Position numbers and translations under genes: made by a program
In this document: positions 15,276-25,200 of the stretch, in pieces
Layout: every line of letters starts with the position of its first letter
Position numbering within the stretch: the first letter of the stretch is position 1
The notes under the pieces: model-generated
What the model was told of the DNA's origin: nothing
The model's database searches: none
The model's input: only the letters and a program-made list of their open reading frames with translations
Source of the DNA: Euryarchaeota archaeon UBA549
Lineage (GTDB): Archaea > Thermoplasmatota > Poseidoniia > Poseidoniales > Poseidoniaceae
Length of the DNA: 28,100 bases
Assembly (NCBI GenBank): GCA_002495645.1
Contig: DAGF01000079.1
Coordinates: 1 to 28,100, forward strand
Direction of reading: 5' to 3'

Positions 15276-17042
15276 TCAAGCGACGCGCCGCCAATCGTGA
15301 TTGGAGGCGAGTGGGCGACGCCACCCTTGGCCGAAAGCTCGAGGTGAGACTCGAGGCGCCGGAGGCATTTGCCAGCGCTTGTGTTCGTTGCGCTCAAGTC
15401 GGGTCAACACGTCCATCACCGTGTCTGCATCGTGGCCGTACGCCACCAAATCATCGGCGTTTTGTCCGCCCTCGATGTGAGCTCGCAGAATGGCATCAAG
15501 GCGCTCATAGGGCGGCAGCGTGTCTTGGTCCGTCTGGTCGGGAGCCAATTCGGCCGAAGGCGGTTTGGTCAAGGTTGAAGACGACACGGGTTCGGTCCTG
15601 CCTTGTTCAGCCGCCCGTTGATTGAACCGTTCGGCCATGGCATAGACCTCCATTTTGTACACATCCCCCAAAGGCGCATAGCCTCCAGCCATATCGCCGT
15701 AGAGCGTGCAATAGCCTTGGGCAATTTCCGATTTATTTCCGGTCGTCACCGCCATGCTGCCGTTGGCGTTGGCGTAGCCCATGACGATGATAGCCCGCAA
15801 GCGAGCCTGCAAGTTCTCACCAGCGACCGGATGTCCGGTGGCAAGCACGTCCTCGAGGGTGGCCTCCACGCTGGTGTGCATGCCGTCAATCGGGTGCAGG
15901 TGATGTTGCATGCCCAGGGCTTGCGCCGTGTGCAGAGCGTCATCAATGGAGTGTTGCGAAGAATGACGACTTGGCATCGCCAGCCCTGTGACGTTCGCTG
16001 GACCAATCGCTTCCGCTGCGACGCAAGCGGCGACGGCAGAATCAATCCCGCCCGAGAGCCCCAGCACGATGGAACCGATGGAGGATTTGCGACAGTAATC
16101 CGCCAATCCTGTCACCACGGCGTTGGTCAGTTCCTCAATGGTGTCGACAAACGACGAGCCATCGTCGCCTGGCTCCAACACCATCAGCGTTGAGGAACCG
16201 ATGCAAAGCGCGTCATCGGCCTGACTGGGCGCCCACGTGCAGGCGTGAGCATCCTCGAGGTCCACCACAAGAACACCTTCCTGCCAAGACGGCGCCACCA
16301 CAGCGCGACCATCAGGCCACACCACGAGACTCCGGCCGTCAAACAACAGGTCGTCGTTTCCGCCAACCTGGTTGGCCAAAAGGAAGGGGTGGTTCAGCAC
16401 AGCGGCTGCGTGGCGGGCCACGGCCAGACGCGTGGTGAATTTCTCTGTGTGAAACGGAGAGGCAGAGAGGTTGACCGTGGCGTGAATGTCCACGCCTTGT
16501 CGGGTCCACTCAGCAATGTGTTCAATCGGGTCTTGCGCATAGGATGAAGGCGTCATGCCGGCGGACTGCCAAGCATCTTCGCAAACGGTGACTCCAAGGG
16601 TCAATCCCCCGAACGAACGAGCAAGACCAGAACGATTTTTCGCAGCAAAATAACGTGCTTCATCAAAAACATCGTAGGTGGGGAGGAGTTGCTTTTCAGC
16701 CACTATACGTCCGTGCTCGTCGTTGGTGATGCTGGTGGCGACTGGACCGGAGCGAACCACACCGTTGGTGGGCAGGGTCCGGTCGTCTTCAGCGGGAATC
16801 GGGGTGCCGATGAGAATCGGGAGTGGGGTCCGCATGCTGAGGGCGGCCTGCATCGAGCGTTGAACAAAATCCCGTTCCATCAACAAGTCTCGTGGTGGGT
16901 AGCCGCAAACGGCCAATTCCGTGGAGATACCCACCGTGGCGCCAGCCTGCTCGGCTTGGGTGGCGAGTGAAGACAAACGATGCACGTTCTGCTCAAGGTC
17001 GCCGACCGTTGGGTCAAATTGCAACAAGCCGACCTTGCCCAT
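15276..17042 (-). CDS. nadE: Glutamine-dependent NAD+ synthetase
   Basis: Last step of NAD+ synthesis: ATP-dependent amidation of nicotinate adenine dinucleotide, with ammonia channelled from glutamine. The 588-residue protein joins a nitrilase-type glutaminase domain (1 to about 275; triad Glu42 in STELAVCGYPP, Lys117 in EKQLLPTYDVF, Cys154 in TVCEDAW) to a synthetase domain with the PP-loop LSGGIDSA (about 329-336), GNKSE (435-439) and PSAEL (495-499). The tail KRWQMPPAPRVS is typical. The ATG at 17042 has GGTGAT just upstream and places the nitrilase strand GKVGLLQFD at the very N terminus. The ATG at 17060 would add six residues with no proper SD spacing. It follows the surface-protein gene by 20 nt and probably shares its transcript. 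Confidence 0.97.
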   Translation of the reverse strand: MGKVGLLQFDPTVGDLEQNVHRLSSLATQAEQAGATVGISTELAVCGYPPRDLLMERDFVQRSMQAALSMRTPLPILIGTPIPAEDDRTLPTNGVVRSGPVATSITNDEHGRIVAEKQLLPTYDVFDEARYFAAKNRSGLARSFGGLTLGVTVCEDAWQSAGMTPSSYAQDPIEHIAEWTRQGVDIHATVNLSASPFHTEKFTTRLAVARHAAAVLNHPFLLANQVGGNDDLLFDGRSLVVWPDGRAVVAPSWQEGVLVVDLEDAHACTWAPSQADDALCIGSSTLMVLEPGDDGSSFVDTIEELTNAVVTGLADYCRKSSIGSIVLGLSGGIDSAVAACVAAEAIGPANVTGLAMPSRHSSQHSIDDALHTAQALGMQHHLHPIDGMHTSVEATLEDVLATGHPVAGENLQARLRAIIVMGYANANGSMAVTTGNKSEIAQGYCTLYGDMAGGYAPLGDVYKMEVYAMAERFNQRAAEQGRTEPVSSSTLTKPPSAELAPDQTDQDTLPPYERLDAILRAHIEGGQNADDLVAYGHDADTVMDVLTRLERNEHKRWQMPPAPRVSPRAFGQGWRRPLASNHDWRRVA

Positions 17043-17062
17043 CAAATCACCCACGAACATCC

Positions 17063-20000
17063 TCAGGGGTGCTTGACGATGTCACCGTTGGCGTCTTTGT
17101 ACCACCACTCATTTGTAGCCTTGTCATGGTACCACCAATAACCGTCAGCGCCCATGACCCAGTCGGTTTCCTCTTCCTCGGCGGAAGCAGCAGCGGTTGT
17201 TGCGGCGGTGGCTGCAGCGGTGGTGGATGCGACGGCAGCATCGCCTTCGTCATCATACTCATCGTCGTCTTCGTACTCGTCTTCAAACTCCGAGGAGTAC
17301 TCGTCCCAGTCGTAGTCCGACCTCGAGCCGGAATTCACTGTCATTCGACGCATCCATGCGAGCAAGGTCACCACGACAGCGACCAAGAGAAGCGCTGTGA
17401 CGCTGCCGATGAGCGGATTCACATCACCGAATAATTTCTGGGAGAAGGACGGCTCTTCGGCCACGCGCACGTCGATGTTCGGCCCGCTGACCGTCATGCC
17501 GTTATCGAGCGTGGCTTCCACCCATTGAACACCGGGTGCCTCAGGTCTCCAATCAACGGTGACCAAACCAATGGTCCCCGCCTCGGCGATGAAGGTTGTT
17601 CGCTGAATCAACACTCGCTCGCCGGTGGGATTGACCGTCTCGAACTGAACGCCGATTTCGCCCTGCAAGGAACCGATGTTTTCCACTTCGAGTTGAATGG
17701 AGGTCGTGTCGCCGACCTCCATGAGCAATCGGGAATAGGTCAAGGCCGAAGGAGCAACGGTGAATTCAGGTTGCAACCATTCCATGTTCCATGTGGCCAG
17801 GTAAGGGTTGTTCAGGTTGCCACCCAGACCCGTGACAGCGTTCCCAGCGAGATCGCGTCCTGCGATGCTGATTTTGACCTCCATGCGGTCAATGAGCATC
17901 TCGTTGGTGATTTCACTGAGGTTCATGTCAGTGTAGAGCTCAAGGCGCAGACCGTCAAGGTCGTCCCCTTCTAGCATCATCGGTTCACGTCCGGAGCGAA
18001 TAACATCGCCCGTTTCGAAATCTTCCACCTGCCAGACCAACTCAAGGGATGAAAGGTCAAGGCCGCCCAATTCTTGGACAATGACACGAACTTCATGGTT
18101 TTCACCACCCAAGATGGCAAGCGGGCGTGGAGAGAGCACCTCTTGGGGTGCAGGTCCCGTGCCGTCGACCACAATCCACTTCACGGAGGTTTCCTGGTCG
18201 GTCAAATCCACGCCTTGACCCTCAAGGCAACCAACCTCCCACGTCATGGGCAAGGAGCCGGAGGTTGCGGGTGCGTTAAGCGAGATGGACCAGATGCCAT
18301 CAATCGCCGAAGCAGTGTACGTCTGGCCGGCAAACAAGACATCGACCTGACAGTCAAAGTCGGGCACTGTGGTCGTTTCGGCGAACACAAGACCACCAGA
18401 AATTTCCATCGGCGTCAGGGGCGTAACTCGAGCACCGTCGCCGAGGAAGGACCCGCGGGTTAAATGGAGTTTTACGGTCTCTTCAGGAATCGCAAGCCCT
18501 GCGGAGAAGCGCCACCGGTGTTCAGGGAAGTTTCGTGTCTCCTCTTGGCCGGCACGGTCGACCACGAGAATGGCGGGCTCCCTGCGGTTTTCTCCCAAAT
18601 CGGGCGTGTTCCAGCCAAAGTGCATGTGAATGTTCAGCACGAGGTCGTTCTCGTACGGGTCAGCGATGCCGTTTTGTCCAAGCATGGTGCACTGGTCGAT
18701 GACAATGTGGGTGGAGGTCGTGGTGCATTGACCGGTCTCAAACGACCATTGGATGCTCATCGGGTCGCTTCCTTGGTTGCTGGCCAGCATCACTTCAACG
18801 GTGGAGAGGTCAGAGCCACCGTTGGGTTCTGAGATCTTGACGTTGAGTTCGTAGGGTTGGGCTGGGTGGAGCCAGGACATCCGGCCATCGGCCCACGCAA
18901 AGGCGTCGGGGGCCAATTCAGGCGCCCCGTCCACCGCCAGTTGATAGACAAAGAGCTGTTCACCTTCTTCGGCGCTTCCACCGTCTTGAATGGCGTAGCC
19001 GGAGGGGTCCGAGCCGTCGAGGTACACGGCCACTTTCTGACCGAGGCTGCCGGCGGTATCGTCCATCATCAAGGTGTAAACGCCGGTGAGCGCCGTCAAG
19101 TCGCTTGGTACGAGCATCGGAACAGGATTGAATTCACCTTCGTCAGGCCATCCATTCGAGTTGGCATCGTCAGCCCATTCCTTCCATACCATGGCGGTCA
19201 TCGCATTGGGAAGCACGGGTTGGTCCAAGATGGTGACCTGCATCACTTGGGTTGGACTCGGTGTGCGATGGTCGTAGCGGTACATCGAGGTCTCCGTGAC
19301 CCTTGGCTTGACGGAATCCACCGTGAACGCCCGAGTGATGGAACTCGGCTCGACGACCGATGAACCGTTGAAGGAGACAAGACCGATCTCCCATTCCACA
19401 TCGCCATAGGTGAACGGAATATTCTCGGTGAAATTCCAATAGGCGCCGTCCACGGCGGTGGTGTTTCGCACCGCTACACCGTCCCGGTACAGCGTGAGTT
19501 CGGCGTCGCCATCGACGAAACCACGGGGTTGTGAAACGCCCTCAAAGCCAACGGCGACGGAGATGTTCATCGATTCACCGCCACGCAGGTATTGCCGGGT
19601 TGGGCTCATCTCAACATCATCTTCACTGAACACCACGGACTTGAGTTCGAGGTCGTTATCATACCCTTGAGCGAAGGCATTGCCCCATGTGTGCGTAAAC
19701 GGAATGGAAATGACGCCGCTCTGCATCACCAAACGGGATGTGGCGGTCAGTTGAGCCTCGTCATCCCACATTGGTCGAAGTCGGAAGGTGATGTTGGTCA
19801 TGACGCTCATGCCGTCTTCGGTGATTTCAATGGCGTCGGTTGGATGGAGTTCGACCAAGTCGGCGTCGCCCAAACCGGCGGGCCCTCCACCTTCGGCAGG
19901 GAACAGGAAGGTGGCTTGTCGCTCTTGGCTGTAAACATCCAACCGGTGATGGGTGATGCTCCCCCCAATGACCTGGTACTCGGTGGAGATGGTTTGCCAT

Positions 20001-22168
20001 TGCTTGGAAGGCGTGAGCACCGATGGTGCGTCCACCATGGCCCCGTCTTGGAGAAGAACGGTGCTGGAGGTTTGCAGGCTGACAACCTCAACGGTCAATC
20101 CGCCACGTTGGTCCGCCATGAACGGCAGCGGGATGGCTTGCATGCCGCCGACGTCCTGAACTGAGGTGCGTGCTTCGTTGACGCCCATCACGAACGAGGA
20201 GGACGCATCAGCCACAAGATTGTGGGTGGCGTGGTAGGTGGCTCGTAGACCGGCAAGCACCGCTACACCGTTTCCGGAAACTTCGATGCGTGCCTCGGTG
20301 AAGTCCGTGCCCAAAATGTCGACCGAATTGCCCGTGTTCGCCAGTGCAGCGGTGAACGCGGCCAACTCGCTGCCGTTGAGATGGAATTGTCCGGCCGTGG
20401 ACCCGTTGGTGCTTCGGTTGGCAACCAGGGTGTTTTGGACAAAGAGGGCGATTTCAAGCACCGTTCCCGCTTCGGAACCATAACTAAAACCGAAGGAGGT
20501 CAAGTCTTGAGAGGGAACCCAGACTTTAGCGTCGCTGGGTGCACCGGAGGTCAGCGAGAGTTCCATCCGCTCCTCGGCGTTGGCAAAGCGGTCCTGCCAA
20601 CCCCACGTTCCCACTCGAGCGTCTTCCCCGCCCCATTCATAGCGCTGGTCGAGGTTGAAGTCAAGGCTTGGACGGGCAGGGTGCTGGCCACCAAACATGT
20701 CCATGGCGAGGTCTTCGACGTTCCAAGCGGTGAAGTTGCTCATGTTGCCATCAGCAGGGAGAACAGAAATCACTCGGGCTTGCATTCCCACGGTGTTTTG
20801 GTCAACCTGAGGGATGTAAGGCAAGCTCACGTTCATCCAGGCATCGTCGGGATGGTAGCGGACCTGCACTTGTCCATTGGTCACCGTGCCCGATAATTTT
20901 GCGTCGTAGAGCGGGGCATTGGCCAGCAACCACGGCGACGTCAAGGTCGAGTTCGCCTCAAAGCCGGTGACACCGATACCGGGAAGGTATCCTGCATCGC
21001 TGATGGACCATCCCCGCTCCGTTGGGTCCGTGATGAATGATTCACGATGGGCACCATCGCCGGCGATGGAATGGACGAGAGGGATGCCCCCGCTACCGCC
21101 CTTGAATTCGAGGTGGAGTCGGAACTGGTCGACCAGAGTGTGGTCGAGGAGGTCGAGGGGAACGATGTGTTCGTTGGAGCCCTGCATGCCAGGAATGACC
21201 TCACCTGCGGTGTTGAGAACCGACCAGTTGAGGTAGGAATCATCGGGAACGTCCGCCTCGATGTAGAGCGGAGCATAGGTGTCGGCCGCAAGGAGCTGGG
21301 TTGAACCCGTTTTGTGGCCAAGCGTCGGGCTGGTCCAGTTTGACTCCGGCGGCGTGGCGATGTGAATGTCGTCAACGAACCAGTAATCACAGCAGGTACT
21401 GCTGCCGCTTGTCTGGTGGATTCGGAATTGTGAGTTGGCGTGCACTGCAGCAGCCGGCAAAGTGGTCATGAACTGGAAGTTTGACGTTTGGGAGCCGCCG
21501 CCGCTGAAGGTTCGGAACACGGTCCATCCTCCGGCTGCGGTCTTGTACTGGAACTGAAGGTTCTCGCCGCTGTCGGGCGTTTCACCACAGCCGGAGCGGC
21601 CTTCGTGGACCCATGCGTGGAAAGGAATGTTGGCGCCGCCAGCGAGGTTGACGACCGGCGAGGTCCCGTAGGTTGAGCCAGCGTAGGTTCGAAGCGAACC
21701 ACCCGACGAACCGTTGTACCCGCAAGCGGGTGATGTGACACGAGCCGTGTAGGAGTTGGAGAACGTCCAGCCCTGATTATTGGTGTTAAAATCCCAAAGG
21801 AGCCCGGGAGAAGAGCCCGTCAACACACCGTTGGAGACGCTTGAGCCGTTGGAAATCGCGTCCGGGTGCGTCCAATCGCTTTGACTATCCCATACAAATC
21901 CTGACTGCGTTGGCAAGACCTTGGGTGTGAAGTTCAATTCAGCGTTCACGAGCGGTTCGCCAGCAGGCAAATCCAGTTTGAGCATCGTGTTCGGAGTGGG
22001 GGTCAGGGTGAGGTTCGTCACATCGCCTTGACCGGCTTCACTGACCACGTTTTCTTCGGCCAAAACCGATGCATTGGGACCTGCAGGGGCGACAAAACTC
22101 AGCCAACTGCTCATGACAAAAAGCACGACCAAACAAAGAGCCTGTGCATGGGCACGCCTACCCGCCAT
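17063..22168 (-). CDS. Giant exported surface protein with one C-terminal anchor and aromatic cytoplasmic tail
   Basis: Function unknown; 1701 residues. An N-terminal signal peptide (ALCLVVLFVMSSWLSFVAPAG) is followed by a MAM/reelin-like jelly-roll region near residues 130-270 (LLWDFNTNNQGWTFS ... CCDYWFVDDIHIA). Many beta-sandwich domains follow, and a CARDB/NEW3-like domain precedes the membrane (LLMEVGDTTSIQLEVENIGSLQG). One membrane segment (about 1580-1605, SVTALLLVAVVVTLLAWMRR) leads to a cytoplasmic tail of about 95 residues: an Asp/Glu/Tyr-rich stretch, an Ala/Thr linker and a final motif DGYWWYHDKATNEWWYK. Sequons are frequent, so it is probably glycosylated and part of the envelope. 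It is upstream of nadE and trhO on the same strand. The assignment as an exported anchored protein is firm; any substrate or partner is unknown. Confidence 0.92.
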   Translation of the reverse strand: MAGRRAHAQALCLVVLFVMSSWLSFVAPAGPNASVLAEENVVSEAGQGDVTNLTLTPTPNTMLKLDLPAGEPLVNAELNFTPKVLPTQSGFVWDSQSDWTHPDAISNGSSVSNGVLTGSSPGLLWDFNTNNQGWTFSNSYTARVTSPACGYNGSSGGSLRTYAGSTYGTSPVVNLAGGANIPFHAWVHEGRSGCGETPDSGENLQFQYKTAAGGWTVFRTFSGGGSQTSNFQFMTTLPAAAVHANSQFRIHQTSGSSTCCDYWFVDDIHIATPPESNWTSPTLGHKTGSTQLLAADTYAPLYIEADVPDDSYLNWSVLNTAGEVIPGMQGSNEHIVPLDLLDHTLVDQFRLHLEFKGGSGGIPLVHSIAGDGAHRESFITDPTERGWSISDAGYLPGIGVTGFEANSTLTSPWLLANAPLYDAKLSGTVTNGQVQVRYHPDDAWMNVSLPYIPQVDQNTVGMQARVISVLPADGNMSNFTAWNVEDLAMDMFGGQHPARPSLDFNLDQRYEWGGEDARVGTWGWQDRFANAEERMELSLTSGAPSDAKVWVPSQDLTSFGFSYGSEAGTVLEIALFVQNTLVANRSTNGSTAGQFHLNGSELAAFTAALANTGNSVDILGTDFTEARIEVSGNGVAVLAGLRATYHATHNLVADASSSFVMGVNEARTSVQDVGGMQAIPLPFMADQRGGLTVEVVSLQTSSTVLLQDGAMVDAPSVLTPSKQWQTISTEYQVIGGSITHHRLDVYSQERQATFLFPAEGGGPAGLGDADLVELHPTDAIEITEDGMSVMTNITFRLRPMWDDEAQLTATSRLVMQSGVISIPFTHTWGNAFAQGYDNDLELKSVVFSEDDVEMSPTRQYLRGGESMNISVAVGFEGVSQPRGFVDGDAELTLYRDGVAVRNTTAVDGAYWNFTENIPFTYGDVEWEIGLVSFNGSSVVEPSSITRAFTVDSVKPRVTETSMYRYDHRTPSPTQVMQVTILDQPVLPNAMTAMVWKEWADDANSNGWPDEGEFNPVPMLVPSDLTALTGVYTLMMDDTAGSLGQKVAVYLDGSDPSGYAIQDGGSAEEGEQLFVYQLAVDGAPELAPDAFAWADGRMSWLHPAQPYELNVKISEPNGGSDLSTVEVMLASNQGSDPMSIQWSFETGQCTTTSTHIVIDQCTMLGQNGIADPYENDLVLNIHMHFGWNTPDLGENRREPAILVVDRAGQEETRNFPEHRWRFSAGLAIPEETVKLHLTRGSFLGDGARVTPLTPMEISGGLVFAETTTVPDFDCQVDVLFAGQTYTASAIDGIWSISLNAPATSGSLPMTWEVGCLEGQGVDLTDQETSVKWIVVDGTGPAPQEVLSPRPLAILGGENHEVRVIVQELGGLDLSSLELVWQVEDFETGDVIRSGREPMMLEGDDLDGLRLELYTDMNLSEITNEMLIDRMEVKISIAGRDLAGNAVTGLGGNLNNPYLATWNMEWLQPEFTVAPSALTYSRLLMEVGDTTSIQLEVENIGSLQGEIGVQFETVNPTGERVLIQRTTFIAEAGTIGLVTVDWRPEAPGVQWVEATLDNGMTVSGPNIDVRVAEEPSFSQKLFGDVNPLIGSVTALLLVAVVVTLLAWMRRMTVNSGSRSDYDWDEYSSEFEDEYEDDDEYDDEGDAAVASTTAAATAATTAAASAEEEETDWVMGADGYWWYHDKATNEWWYKDANGDIVKHP

Positions 22169-22193
22169 GGTCGTTGGTGCTCATCCAAGGACT

Positions 22194-22210
22194 TGAAGGA
22201 TACCCCTTCA
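22194..22210 (-). promoter_or_regulatory. Small hairpin in the leader of the giant surface-protein gene
   Basis: On the minus strand TGAAGG and CCTTCA form a perfect 6-bp stem around a 5-nt loop (GGTAT), about 25 nt before the ATG at 22168. It could affect leader stability or translation. No protein or RNA family is recognised. Confidence 0.3.
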
Positions 22211-22246
22211 GCATCTGCCAAATTTTGATTCCCATCGGCCTGTTCC

Positions 22247-22259
22247 TTGGTTTTACCAA
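22247..22259. promoter_or_regulatory. Inverted repeat in the divergent promoter region, possible operator
   Basis: TTGGT-TTT-ACCAA is a perfect 5-bp inverted repeat beside the AT-rich element at 22257-22271, between the surface-protein and ileS genes. Position suits a regulator site, but such short palindromes also occur by chance. Confidence 0.25.
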
Positions 22260-22271
22260 TCGATATTTCCG
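22257..22271 (-). promoter_or_regulatory. TATA-like element of the surface-protein/nadE/trhO unit
   Basis: The minus strand reads GGAAATATCGATTGG. A start about 25 nt downstream (near 22237) would give a leader of about 70 nt carrying the hairpin at 22194-22210. The same bases on the plus strand (CGATATTTCC) could serve ileS, in which case the ATG at 22338 would be the better ileS start. Confidence 0.3.
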
Positions 22272-22282
22272 GGTGATAGGAG
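22272..22282 (+). promoter_or_regulatory. Shine-Dalgarno region of ileS
   Basis: GGTGATAGGAG lies 4 nt before the ATG at 22287 and supports that start. A second GGTGG stands 7 nt before the in-frame ATG at 22338. Confidence 0.5.
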
Positions 22283-22286
22283 AAAA

Positions 22287-25200
22287 ATGAACAAAAAGTG
22301 GAGGAGTGTTCAAAACCGCGCCCCCGGTGGGCGAAACATGGCTCAACCCTCATCGGCGGGTGAACTGAACGCCGTGGATTTGGAAACGGGACTCTTGCAG
22401 CAATGGGCCACCGAGAAGACCTTCCAGTCCTCCGTTGACAGCCGTCGCAACAACGCACCGTTTATCTTCCTCGAAGGACCGCCGACGGCCAACGGCAAAC
22501 CTGGAATTCACCACGTTGTCGCTCGTACCTTCAAGGATCTCGTGTGCCGCTGGAAGGCCATGGAAGGCTTCTTGGTCGAGCGAAAAGGCGGTTGGGACAC
22601 CCACGGTCTTCCCGTAGAAATCGAAGTCCAAAAGCGACTTGATTTGATGAGCAATGAAGCGATTGAAGCCTTTGGCATGGCCGAGTTTAACCAAGCCTGC
22701 CGAGAATCCGTTTGGACTTACGAAGCCGCCTGGCGAGAGATGACCGAGCGCATGGCCTACTGGGTTGACCTCGACAACCCCTACGTCACCCTCCACAACG
22801 ACTACGTTGAATCCGCTTGGTGGGCATTGAAGCAAATGTTCGACAAAGGTCTGCTCTACCGAGGTCACAAAGTCCTGCCGTACTGCCCACAAACCGGCAC
22901 ATCCTACTCCAGTCACGAGGTGGCCTTGGGCTACAAGGAGGTCGAGGAGCCTTCGGTTTATGTCAAATTCAAACTCGTTGATGACGACGCCTCCATTTTG
23001 GCATGGACGACAACACCGTGGACCCTGCCTGGAAACGTGGGCTTGGCGGTTGGACCAGATGTTACCTACGCCCGCTGTCGCGTCAAGGAAGCCGCAGGCG
23101 ATGCATGGGTCGGTGCTGGCGGTGCGGATGTTGGTGAAGAGGTCATTTTGGCCAAGGACCTCATGAAAGAGGTGCTCCGACACCACGTTGACATCATCGA
23201 TGAATTCCCCGGCTCGGACCTTGTTGGTCGTGCCTACGAACCGCTCTTCCCCGATGCCGTGCCACGAGGCGATTCGACCACGGCATGGACGGTGCTTGCG
23301 GCTGACTGGGTCACCACCACCGATGGTACTGGCGTTGTTCACACTGCCGTCATGTACGGTGAAGACGACTACAACCTCGGCATGGAAGCAGGTCTGCCCG
23401 CCCATCACACCGTGGGCATGGACGGCGCCTTCGTGGAGGGAACGCATCCCGAACTTGACGGACAGTATGTCAAAGGCTGCGACGCCACCATCATCGGGCT
23501 TCTTTCAGCACCCGGCGGCAGCAACGGCACCGGCCCGGAGAGCGGCCTGCTCTACCGGGAGAAGGATTACCTCCACGACTACCCGCACTGCTGGCGCACC
23601 GACCATCCGCTCCTCTACTACGCCATGGATTCGTGGTTTGTTCGCATGACGGCGGTCAAGGAAAACCTCCTGAAGTTCAATGACCAAGTCGAATGGGCCC
23701 CCGATTGGGTTGGCGAAGGTCGCTTTGGTGAATGGCTGCGCAACGTCAAGGATTGGGCCATCTCCCGGGAACGCTACTGGGGAACACCGCTGCCCGTTTG
23801 GCGAAGTGAAAGCGGCGAGATGAAGTGCGTGGGCTCCATTCAGGAACTCCAAGACGAGGTGGCCAAAGCGGTCGCTGCAGGATTTGAAAACCCAGAGTGT
23901 CCCGATGATGTTGACCTTCACCGTCCCGTCGTTGATGGCTTCACCCTCGTCTCCGAGTCCGGTGAACCCATGATGCGTGAACCCTTTGTCATGGATTGCT
24001 GGTTTGATTCAGGTTGTGCCCCCTTTGCACAATGGCACCACCCCTTTGACAACGAATCCACCTTCAACGCCTCCTTCCCCGTCGACTACATCTGTGAGGG
24101 GGTTGACCAGACACGAGGTTGGTTCTACACGCTGCTGGCCGTTTCAGCCACCGTGTTTGACAACATGGCCTACAAGCGGTGCCTTTCGCTGGGCTTGATT
24201 TTGGACGCTGAAGGCAAGAAGATGTCGAAATCCAGAGGCAACATCGTCGACCCTTGGGACCATTTCAACCGAGAGGGGGCCGACGCCACCCGCTGGTACA
24301 TGGTCACCGCAGGGGCGCCTTGGAACCCGATGAAGTTCGACCCCAACGGTGTACGAGAAACCTATGCGAAGATGTTCTTGACGACGTGGAACGTGTACAA
24401 ATTCCACGCCGATTATGCAGCCTTGGACGGCTTTGACCCGGAGGCACAAGATGTTCCGGTTGACCAGCGCAGTGCGCTTGACCGTTGGATTTTGTCTCGA
24501 CTTCACACCGTGGCCAAGGCCTACCACGAGAATTTCACCAATTGGCAATTCCACAAAGCCTGCCGAGACCTCGAAGATTTCATGGTCAACGATGTCTCAA
24601 ACTGGTACGTTCGCCGAAGTCGCCGACGCCTGTGGGACGAAGCCGACAGCCACGACAAGTTGTCCTGCCAGCACACGCTCCACGAGGTGCTTGAGACGGT
24701 GTGCAAATTGGTGGCCCCTGTCTCACCGTTCATGGTCGACCACATTCACCGAAACTTGACCGGTGTCTCGGTTCACACCGCTGACTGGCCCCTGGGCGTT
24801 CCGGGAAGCCTCGAGGGTGCCACCGCCGATTCGTGGGATGAAAAAGCCGCGATGGCCACCGCCGTTCTTCCACCACAAGACCTTGGTCTCGAAGACACCA
24901 TGACGCTTGTCAGGGAACTCGCCGAAGCCGGGCGACGCATCCGCATCGACGGAGGACGACGGCAACGCTTACCCTGCGCTCAAGGTTGGATCGTTGCGGG
25001 TCCAGACCTTTCGGTCTTCCACGACCTCTTGGCCGAGGAATTGAATGTGGAAGCCATTCTGGTCGAAAACGACCTCGACCGCTTCCAGCAAATTGAATTG
25101 GCACCGAATTTCCGTGCACTCGCCCCGAAGGCAAGGGCCGAAGTCAACAACGTGGCCAACGCCATTCGCACAGCGGAGGACCCCGTGGCACTCCTGGCCG

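Noticed and set aside
17170..17300. Low-complexity GAC/GAA-rich and GCN/ACN-rich DNA resembling a tandem repeat
   Set aside because: It codes for the acidic and Ala/Thr linkers of the surface protein tail; no regular repeat unit is kept.
22350..23447. Minus-strand open frame of 365 codons inside ileS
   Set aside because: The plus strand here carries unambiguous IleRS motifs; the antisense product shows no recognisable motif or start signal.
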